A program made the translations under genes and the position numbers. Below are positions 1 to 4,185 of a stretch of DNA of 5,258 nt, piece after piece. The DNA comes from an uncultured Treponema sp. GTDB lineage: Bacteria > Spirochaetota > Spirochaetia > Treponematales > Treponemataceae. The first letter of the stretch is position 1, and every line of letters begins with the position of its first letter. The stretch covers positions 1 through 5,258 of the forward strand of contig CAJOPO010000104.1 in NCBI GenBank assembly GCA_905236315.1, in the 5' to 3' direction. The notes below the pieces were generated by a model. It was not told the origin of the DNA. It saw only the letters and a program-made list of their open reading frames with translations, and searched no databases.

Positions 1-34
1 AGTTGTAAGTCGCTATAATAGCGCGACTTACAAC
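1..34. repeat. Large palindrome at the circle junction (complete core copy)
   Basis: A perfect 12-bp inverted repeat, GTTGTAAGTCGC (2-13) and GCGACTTACAAC (23-34), encloses a 9-nt AT-rich centre (14-22). The centre can pair another way, as CGCTA/TAGCG (11-15/19-23) around TAA, which bulges two bases on one side. If the ends are joined, a further TGCGA (5223-5227) pairs with TCGCA (36-40), with a single unpaired A at 35. The layout of long arms around a short spacer resembles sites of tyrosine or serine recombinases, or an oriT or cruciform. I recognise no named site (not a typical dif or loxP), so the role is unknown. Confidence 0.85.
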
Positions 35-51
35 ATCGCATTTTCAAAGTT

Positions 52-79
52 GCCTCTAAAAACTGAAGTTTTTAGAGGC
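52..79 (-). terminator. Hairpin overlapping the 3' end of the kinase gene
   Basis: GCCTCTAAAAAC (52-63) pairs perfectly with GTTTTTAGAGGC (68-79) around a 4-nt loop. The kinase stop codon (56-58) and the codons for its last seven residues lie inside it. It sits where the minus-strand operon should end, so it may terminate or stabilise the transcript. It is not a textbook intrinsic terminator: its G/C pairs are at the base, its A/T run is next to the loop, and no U tract follows on the minus strand. Its arm closely resembles that of the hairpin at 5180-5222. Confidence 0.5.
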
Positions 80-679
80 TCCCTCTATAGATATTCGCGT
101 TTTAATGTATTCTTCCAAAAAGTCAGTTGTCTTTTCAATTCCTAAAAAACTACTGTTAATAAGTAAATCATAATTGGAAGAATCTCCCCATTTGCCTTTA
201 CAAAAGGAATCATGATAATTTTGTCTTTTAGCGTCTTCTTTTTTCATAAGGGCTAAAGCCTTTTCTTTTGAAACCACATCAGTTTCCATAACGCGCTTTA
301 TTTTATCTTCTTCATTGCTCACAATAAATAACGTTATAAGTCCCTTAGTGCCACGCAAAATGTCTTCTGAACAGCGGCCAACAATCACAAAAGATTTGCC
401 TTCTTTTGCCATAGTTTTTAGGTATTCAAACTGCATATAAGCAACATTTTCTTCTGGAGCAGATGAATAGCCTCTAACGGTTCTATGGAAAAACTTATTT
501 TTGGGCTGTTCATCATATTTTTTTAATTCATCGTGGTCTAAATCTTTTGCTCTAGCCACTTGTTCCAAAAGATTGCTATCATAATATGGCAAGTCAAAAC
601 GCTTAGCAAGTTCTTTTGCAATAACATGACCTGCGCTTCCAAATTGACGACCCACAGAAATTATAAGCTGCTTTTGCAT
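56..679 (-). CDS. Cytidylate-kinase-like P-loop protein
   Basis: A 207-residue protein of the cytidylate kinase-like family (PF13189-type), which are P-loop nucleoside- or small-molecule-kinase folds whose true substrates are mostly unknown. The start ISVGRQFGSAGHVIAKELA (residues 7-25) is the family's divergent Walker A region, normally of the form SREYGSGG. PYYDSNLL follows at 31-38, the conserved VGRCSEDIL segment at 100-108, and the YDLLINSS strand near 170-177. The length is normal for the family. The ATG at 679 is preceded by a good AGGAGAG (685-691). It is the last gene of the minus-strand operon, 19 nt after the permease stop. By inference it acts in the cytoplasm, phosphorylating a metabolite or nucleotide connected with the permease/aldolase pathway. 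The last residues (ASKNFSF) are encoded inside a hairpin and are probably not functionally conserved. It should not be named cmk: the housekeeping enzyme differs in sequence. Confidence 0.8.
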   Translation of the reverse strand: MQKQLIISVGRQFGSAGHVIAKELAKRFDLPYYDSNLLEQVARAKDLDHDELKKYDEQPKNKFFHRTVRGYSSAPEENVAYMQFEYLKTMAKEGKSFVIVGRCSEDILRGTKGLITLFIVSNEEDKIKRVMETDVVSKEKALALMKKEDAKRQNYHDSFCKGKWGDSSNYDLLINSSFLGIEKTTDFLEEYIKTRISIEGASKNFSF

Positions 680-698
680 TTATTCTCTCCTTTCATGA

Positions 699-2048
699 TT
701 ATAAATAACGTATATAAATGCTAAACATAGAAATGAGCATTACAATAACAGTAGCAGGAGCGGCATATTTACAATACTTTCCCCAACCTATCATATAACC
801 ATTTCTTGCAGCAACAGAAATACCAACAACATTAGCAGACGCTCCTATAGGTGTTGCACTACCGCCAATATCTGTTCCTAAAGCAAGAGTCCAAGAAAGG
901 ATTTCTATATCCACTCCCTGACTTGCAGCTAGAGCTTTTATAACAGGTATCATTGTAGCCGCAAAAGGAATATTATCCACAAAAGCACTAGCAATAGCAG
1001 ACACCCACAAAACAATGGCAATCATAACGGCAACATTGCCCTCGCTAATCTTTGCAATAAAGCCTGCGATTATAGAAAGTATACCTGTTTCTTCAAGACC
1101 GCCAACAACTACAAAAAGACCTATAAAGAATAACACAGTCTTATAATCAACCTTTTTTAATAGTTCAAGGGCGTTTTTACCTGCGGTAATCAATGTAAGT
1201 AAGCATATACCAAGACCTATAGTGGCTACAGTTAGCCCTGTTTGTGCATGTGTTATAAGAAGAACAACAGCCAAAGCAAAGATTAAAGCACTTATAACAA
1301 AGTCTTTTACATTAGTTATGGCACTGCTAGGCTCTGGATAGATGGTCTTTTCATTAGATTCTTTTTGAACCAACTGCTTTCTAAAGCAAAAATAAAAGAA
1401 CACAATAATAAATACTAGGGAAATAAGAGCTATAAGGCCTGTGTTTGTTATAAAATCTGCAAAAGTATATCCTAAAGATGTACCAATTATAATATTTGGC
1501 GGGTCGCCACACATAGTAGCAGAGCCACCTAGATTAGCGCAAAAGATTTCAGCTAAAATAACGGGTACGGGCGTAAACTTTAACAAAGCCGCTAACTCTA
1601 CAGTAACAGCCGCTAAGAAAAGTATAACGGTAATGCTATCTATAAACATTGCAAGAACGAATGACATTATCATAAAAGTAATGAATATGGGAACTGCTTT
1701 ATAATGAACAATTTTTGCTATTAAGAGGCATAACCAACGGAAAAATCCCGACTTGCCCATGCCTTCTACCATTACCATCATGCCTGCAATGAATATAATT
1801 GTAGCCCAGTTTATGCCAGAAGAAGCAGATTCGCCTTCTCCCCCTGCATACCAAAATGACAATTCCTTAAAACTTCCTAAAGCTAAGGTACGCCAAATAG
1901 CCGACCAACTGTGCATACATAGTCCAAAGACTAGTACAAGCATTAAAAGTCCACAAACCAAAGAAACAATATGGCGTTCTATTTTTTCAGAAATAATAAC
2001 ACCAAACATTATCAAAAATATAATCAATGCTAAAATTGAAGCTATCAT
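699..2048 (-). CDS. ArsB/CitMHS (SLC13-like) family permease
   Basis: A 449-residue, very hydrophobic inner-membrane protein with about 11-12 predicted membrane segments by eye, in two halves joined by a polar stretch near residues 223-247. It belongs to the ion transporter superfamily (PF03600-like; ArsB / P-protein / SLC13-type permeases). The two inverted-repeat halves carry matching signatures: NLGGSATMCGDPPN at 172-185 and GGSATPIGASANVVG at 395-409. Acidic membrane motifs FIDSIT (135-140) and FVDNIP (356-361) also match this family. Members move organic or inorganic anions, often coupled to Na+ or H+. The substrate here is unknown; I infer an organic acid because an aldolase gene lies directly upstream (17-nt gap). 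Start ATG at 2048 has AGGTGA (2055-2060). Arsenite export or Na+/H+ exchange are alternatives, but no ars regulator or reductase is present. Confidence 0.85.
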   Translation of the reverse strand: MIASILALIIFLIMFGVIISEKIERHIVSLVCGLLMLVLVFGLCMHSWSAIWRTLALGSFKELSFWYAGGEGESASSGINWATIIFIAGMMVMVEGMGKSGFFRWLCLLIAKIVHYKAVPIFITFMIMSFVLAMFIDSITVILFLAAVTVELAALLKFTPVPVILAEIFCANLGGSATMCGDPPNIIIGTSLGYTFADFITNTGLIALISLVFIIVFFYFCFRKQLVQKESNEKTIYPEPSSAITNVKDFVISALIFALAVVLLITHAQTGLTVATIGLGICLLTLITAGKNALELLKKVDYKTVLFFIGLFVVVGGLEETGILSIIAGFIAKISEGNVAVMIAIVLWVSAIASAFVDNIPFAATMIPVIKALAASQGVDIEILSWTLALGTDIGGSATPIGASANVVGISVAARNGYMIGWGKYCKYAAPATVIVMLISMFSIYIRYL

Positions 2049-2065
2049 TTATTTTCACCTAATTT

Positions 2066-3043
2066 TTAATCTTGCGCAGTCATTTCATTATAGAACTCTG
2101 CATAATCTTTGCGCCCATCTTTAGTAAAGGCAATGGCAGAACGTGGGTGCTGATTTAGAATCCCCGTTACTAGATATTGTAAATCATAGCCCCAGACAAC
2201 GCCGTTTTTCTTTAAATCCTGCATATAATTCTGAATGAACTTTAGAACTGGGTAGAGTTTGTATTTTGGATTATGCAAGAAACCTAAAAGATTTTCCATA
2301 GAACAGTTTCCCGCTCCGCGCCCCATTCCGTTATAAGTGGCATCTAACCAATCCACTCCGTCCCCAACGGCTTCTATAGTGTTTGCAAAAGCAAGTTGCT
2401 GATTATTATGGGCATGGATTCCTAGTTTTTTACCATATTTATCGCCTATTTCTTTATATAAAGAAGCAATGCGAGCAAGTTGCTCTGGATAAATAGAACC
2501 AAAACTATCTACTATATAAATGCAATCCACAGGAGATGCTCCTAGCATTTCTAGCGCGACTTTTACATCTCCTTCTTGGGCTGTAGAGATTGCCATAATA
2601 TTACAAGTGACTTCATAGCCCTTGCTTTTTGCGTCTTCTATCATATCTATGGCAGCGGCAATTTGATGAACATAGCAGGCAACGCGGATAAGGCTTAAGG
2701 GGCTTTCGCTTTTAGGGCGAATATCTTCCTTATAATCGCAGCGACCAACATCAGCCATTACAGCAAGTTTTAGCTCGTTTCCTGCATTTTCTCCCAAAAC
2801 TTTGATGATAGTCTCATCATCGCAGAACTTCCATAAGCCAAACTTATCTTTATCAAATAGTTTTTTAGATGCTTTATAGCCGACTTCCATATAGTCCACT
2901 CCAGCATCTATGTTAGTTTTGTACAATGCACGGGCAAAATCATCAGAAAAAAAGAAATCATTTACTAGACCACCATCTCTAAGGGTGGCATCAATAACTC
3001 TAATTGATTCACGATAACCCATCAAAGCAGATATATCTTTCAT
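2066..3043 (-). CDS. HMGL-like (DRE-TIM) aldolase / metallolyase
   Basis: A 325-residue TIM-barrel protein of the HMG-CoA lyase-like / 4-hydroxy-2-oxovalerate aldolase group. Residues 18-25 read DATLRDGG, the DRE-TIM signature, with the catalytic Arg22 and metal-binding Asp23. HAHNN at 210-214 supplies the two metal-ligand histidines. VDSFG (178-182) and GMGRGAGN (239-246) are the other expected loops. Known relatives cleave or form C-C bonds beside a 2-oxo acid using a divalent metal; the exact substrate is not predictable. It is the first gene of the operon with the permease and kinase. An upstream in-frame TTG at 3055 would add four residues, but ATG at 3043 has GGGAG (3049-3053) just before it and is the better start. 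No acyl-CoA-binding or acetaldehyde-dehydrogenase partner is encoded nearby, so a classical meta-cleavage pathway is unlikely. Confidence 0.85.
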   Translation of the reverse strand: MKDISALMGYRESIRVIDATLRDGGLVNDFFFSDDFARALYKTNIDAGVDYMEVGYKASKKLFDKDKFGLWKFCDDETIIKVLGENAGNELKLAVMADVGRCDYKEDIRPKSESPLSLIRVACYVHQIAAAIDMIEDAKSKGYEVTCNIMAISTAQEGDVKVALEMLGASPVDCIYIVDSFGSIYPEQLARIASLYKEIGDKYGKKLGIHAHNNQQLAFANTIEAVGDGVDWLDATYNGMGRGAGNCSMENLLGFLHNPKYKLYPVLKFIQNYMQDLKKNGVVWGYDLQYLVTGILNQHPRSAIAFTKDGRKDYAEFYNEMTAQD

Positions 3044-3064
3044 AAAAACTCCCAAAATATAAAG

Positions 3065-3091
3065 AAGCTTGCCTAAACAGAGGGCAAACTT
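3065..3091 (-). promoter_or_regulatory. Stem-loop in the 5' leader of the aldolase operon
   Basis: AAGCTTGCC (3065-3073) and GGCAAACTT (3083-3091) pair with one mismatch around a 9-nt loop. On the minus strand it lies just downstream of the candidate promoter, so it would form the very 5' end of the operon mRNA, about 20 nt before the start codon. It could protect the 5' end, or be an operator. No U run follows it, so it is not a terminator. Confidence 0.45.
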
Positions 3092-3097
3092 GCAAAG

Positions 3098-3126
3098 ATT
3101 TTATATCAAATACATAAAAATTGCAA
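3098..3126 (-). promoter_or_regulatory. Candidate promoter of the aldolase-permease-kinase operon
   Basis: On the minus strand, TTGCAA (3126-3121) is followed after 17 nt by TAAAAT (3103-3098), a fair sigma-70 pair. A weak Bacteroidota-type -7 (AATCTTTG, 3100-3093) overlaps it. Either would start transcription close to the leader stem-loop, giving a leader of about 45-50 nt. The palindromic TTGCAA is shared with the candidate HU promoter on the other strand. Confidence 0.4.
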
Positions 3127-3149
3127 ATAGGTTATACCTTTTATCTTTG
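3121..3149 (+). promoter_or_regulatory. Candidate Bacteroidota-type promoter for the HU-like gene
   Basis: TATCTTTG (3142-3149) fits the Bacteroidota -7 consensus TAnnTTTG perfectly, with TTG (3121-3123) 18 nt upstream in the -33 position. Transcription would begin near 3155, giving a leader of roughly 125 nt before the HU start. The motif AAAGGTA is present on the opposite strand at 3135-3141, between the two promoter elements, where a repressor could act. Confidence 0.45.
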
Positions 3150-3212
3150 TTTCTAAAACGCTACGAAAAGGTCGAAATAGTGCAAAACGTTATCCGCTAT
3201 GGGTTGTAGTTA

Positions 3213-3233
3213 TGATGTATATTAATCACATCA
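3213..3233. repeat. Short inverted repeat in the HU leader
   Basis: TGATGT (3213-3218) and ACATCA (3228-3233) flank nine AT-rich bases, some 50 nt before the HU start codon. It could be an operator or a small leader hairpin; six-base arms are short enough that chance is a real alternative. Nothing else distinctive was seen in the rest of 3150-3267. Confidence 0.25.
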
Positions 3234-3281
3234 AATGCAGTGCTGCTAAAAAAAACTTTTATTTAATAGGAGAAAAAAAAG

Positions 3282-3677
3282 ATGAATTATTCTATTCTAA
3301 AACACAAAAACCCTGTAAAGCCTGAAGAAGGAGAAAAATTTTACCCACATCCTGTTTGGAACCAAGTGTGTTCAATAAATGAACTTGCAAACGAAATCTC
3401 TTTGGCTACAACTCTAACCCCTGCTGATGTAAAAGCGTGTATTGAATGTCTTTTACAGGCAATACCCCATCACATAATGGAAGGTCAATGCGTAAAATGT
3501 GGGGAGTTTGGGAGCTTTAAGCTAGGATTTTCTGCGAAAGGACAGGTAAAAAAGGAAGATGTTAGTGCTTCAGACATTTGCAAACCTAGAGTGTTGTTTA
3601 GGGCAAGCGTGGCACTAAAAAACGCTATTGCAAAGACTACTTTTACACCTGTAAAGCAGTATAAGGAAGTGAACTAG
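3282..3677 (+). CDS. HU-related histone-like DNA-binding protein
   Basis: A 131-residue protein matching the Bacteroidota HU-related family (TIGR01201/HU-HIG type). Expected features appear in order: an N-terminal extension typical of the group with KNPVKPEEGEKFYP (9-22); helices with LANEIS and TLTPADVKA (35-52); and the core strand turn GEFGSFKLGFSAKG (74-87). The C-terminal DNA-contacting part is RVLFRASVALKNAIAK (103-118). Such proteins bend or coat DNA. Sitting between the operon promoter and the origin, this one may help Rep open the origin or control plasmid transcription (inference). It has six cysteines, with two CxxC pairs (CIEC 53-56, CVKC 70-73), unusual for HU. Start ATG is supported by AGGAG at 3268-3272. 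It is followed by a strong terminator and so is probably transcribed separately from rep. Confidence 0.88.
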   Translation: MNYSILKHKNPVKPEEGEKFYPHPVWNQVCSINELANEISLATTLTPADVKACIECLLQAIPHHIMEGQCVKCGEFGSFKLGFSAKGQVKKEDVSASDICKPRVLFRASVALKNAIAKTTFTPVKQYKEVN

Positions 3678-3698
3678 CAGGCATTATTGCAATTCTTA

Positions 3699-3717
3699 AA
3701 AGTGAACTATCCACTTT
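3699..3717 (+). repeat. Small hairpin and repeated 10-mer after the HU gene
   Basis: AAAGTG (3699-3704) pairs with CACTTT (3712-3717). The 10-mer AAGTGAACTA at 3700-3709 also occurs at 3667-3676, across the HU stop codon. This may be a small duplication at the 3' end of the gene. Confidence 0.35.
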
Positions 3718-3720
3718 GAG

Positions 3721-3779
3721 CAGAAGTTAAAAAGGTAGAGCCTTACAGTGTTAAGGCATACCTTTTTTAGAAACTTCTG
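3721..3779 (+). terminator. Strong intrinsic terminator after the HU gene, inside a long hairpin
   Basis: The core is GGTA and GCCTTA (3734-3737, 3740-3745) pairing with TAAGGC and TACC (3752-3757, 3759-3762), followed by six T at 3763-3768. This is a normal rho-independent terminator on the plus strand. The A run before it (3729-3733) would also make it work on the minus strand. Unusually, an outer stem CAGAAGTT (3721-3728) with AACTTCTG (3772-3779) closes the whole structure. It separates the HU transcript from the origin region. Confidence 0.8.
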
Positions 3780-3829
3780 TAAAGCTATGAAGAATGTAAT
3801 ATCAAGGGTATTCAATAAACTACCTTTAG

Positions 3830-3867
3830 TTAGACTAAAAATATCCTAACAGCCATTTTTAGTCTAA
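3830..3867. repeat. Perfect 13-bp inverted repeat in the origin region
   Basis: TTAGACTAAAAAT (3830-3842) and ATTTTTAGTCTAA (3855-3867) are perfectly complementary around a 12-nt spacer. There is no U tract after either arm. The TAGAC core resembles the TAGACAT repeats about 100 nt downstream, so it may belong to the same set of protein-binding sites, or form a cruciform or a regulatory RNA stem. Confidence 0.6.
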
Positions 3868-3930
3868 TAAGCGTTCACTTAACAGAGGAAATCACCTAAA
3901 AAAAATTTGAATTTTCTTAAAATAAAAATA

Positions 3931-3981
3931 ATTTAGACATGTCTAGACATTTATTGTTAATAAGTATCTGAATGTCTAAAT
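3931..3981. repeat. TAGACAT palindrome cluster (iteron-like)
   Basis: TAGACATGTCTA (3934-3945) is a perfect 12-bp palindrome, directly followed by another TAGACAT (3944-3950). ATTTAGACAT (3931-3940) also has its complement ATGTCTAAAT at 3972-3981. Related half-sites recur as GTCTAAA at 4028-4034 and TAGACAG at 4039-4045. This looks like a set of binding half-sites for a dimeric protein such as Rep. Confidence 0.55.
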
Positions 3982-3990
3982 TTTAACACA

Positions 3991-4027
3991 ACTTACAATC
4001 GTAAGGTTTAACAAAACTATTGTAAGT
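3991..4027. repeat. Inverted ACTTACAAT pair in the origin region
   Basis: ACTTACAAT (3991-3999) and ATTGTAAGT (4019-4027) are perfect inverted copies 19 nt apart. The left copy can alternatively pair locally as CTTAC/GTAAG (3992-3996/4001-4005). The core ACTTACAA is the same 8-mer that forms part of both arms of the junction palindrome (3-10 and 26-33). Confidence 0.6.
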
Positions 4028-4057
4028 GTCTAAAAAAGTAGACAGTTTAACAATATA

Positions 4058-4072
4058 TACCTTTCTACCTTT
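4058..4072. repeat. Tandem TACCTTT motif (member of a seven-copy set)
   Basis: TACCTTT occurs twice with an 8-bp period (4058-4064, 4066-4072). The same 7-mer or its complement AAAGGTA also occurs at 3135-3141, 3731-3737, 3759-3765, 3821-3827 and 4165-4171, with a near match AAGGTA at 4137-4142. All copies seen are in non-coding DNA around the HU and rep control regions, suggesting recognition sites for a plasmid-encoded or host protein. Confidence 0.5.
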
Positions 4073-4084
4073 ACACTACTTTTG

Positions 4085-4110
4085 TTTATTTGTGCAAAAT
4101 AACAAATAAA
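4085..4110. promoter_or_regulatory. Inverted repeat upstream of the rep promoter (candidate operator)
   Basis: TTTATTTGT (4085-4093) and ACAAATAAA (4102-4110) are perfect inverted copies around 8 nt, ending just before the -35 element. An overlapping element, ATTTGTGC (4088-4095), has its complement GCACAAAT at 4127-4134 within the promoter spacer. Rep proteins of such plasmids often bind inverted repeats at their own promoter to repress it; that role here is inference. Confidence 0.45.
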
Positions 4111-4117
4111 AAGATAA

Positions 4118-4146
4118 TTGACTAAAGCACAAATATAAGGTACAAT
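4118..4146 (+). promoter_or_regulatory. Sigma-70-type promoter of rep
   Basis: TTGACT (4118-4123) and TACAAT (4141-4146) each match five of six consensus bases and are separated by exactly 17 nt. The start site would be near 4153, about 30 nt before the rep ATG. An inverted repeat TACAAT/ATTGTA (4141-4146/4152-4157) covers the -10 and start point, a position suited to autorepression. Confidence 0.6.
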
Positions 4147-4172
4147 TTTGTATTGTAAAGGAATAAAGGTAC

Positions 4173-4178
4173 AGGAGG
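4173..4178 (+). promoter_or_regulatory. Strong ribosome binding site of rep
   Basis: AGGAGG lies seven bases before the ATG at 4186, an ideal Shine-Dalgarno arrangement that fixes this start. It directly follows an AAAGGTACA copy (4165-4173), so a protein bound there would also cover the region next to the ribosome site at the DNA level. Confidence 0.75.
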
Positions 4179-4185
4179 TAAAATT

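Larger units (their letters stand above)
3780..4117. other. Probable origin of replication: repeat-rich, gene-free region
   Basis: No convincing gene lies between the HU terminator and rep. The stretch is very AT-rich, including an A/T-only run near 3917-3934, and packed with repeats. There is a 13-bp inverted repeat (3830-3867), TAGACAT palindromes (3931-3981), an inverted ACTTACAAT pair (3991-4027), GTTTAACAA copies (4006-4014, 4045-4053, with a partial TTTAACA at 3982-3988), and tandem TACCTTT (4058-4072). Location just upstream of the initiator gene, AT-richness and repeated short motifs are typical of Rep-dependent theta origins. No good DnaA box was found. Origin assignment is inference. 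Confidence 0.6.

Noticed and set aside
699..2048. Specific calls of arsenite exporter ArsB or Na+/H+ antiporter NhaD for the permease
   Set aside because: The family is right but no ars regulator, ATPase or reductase is present, and the operon partners point to an organic substrate.
1441..2124. Open frames on the plus strand at 1441-1704 and 1753-2124
   Set aside because: They run antisense through the well-supported permease gene (the second also over the aldolase 3' end), have no family resemblance and mirror the permease codon pattern.
3044..3055. Upstream TTG start for the aldolase gene
   Set aside because: It adds only four residues, overlaps the GGGAG ribosome site for the ATG at 3043, and has no good ribosome site of its own.
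3787..3849. Possible 20-residue reading frame in the origin region
   Set aside because: No ribosome site, no promoter, and it ends inside the 13-bp inverted repeat. A chance frame is more likely.
3951..3959. DnaA box-like TTATTGTTA
   Set aside because: It matches only about half of TTATCCACA; in AT-rich DNA this is expected by chance.
4077..4084. TACTTTTG as a Bacteroidota -7 promoter element for rep
   Set aside because: No TTG or TTTG lies at the required distance upstream, while a much better sigma-70 pair lies at 4118-4146.
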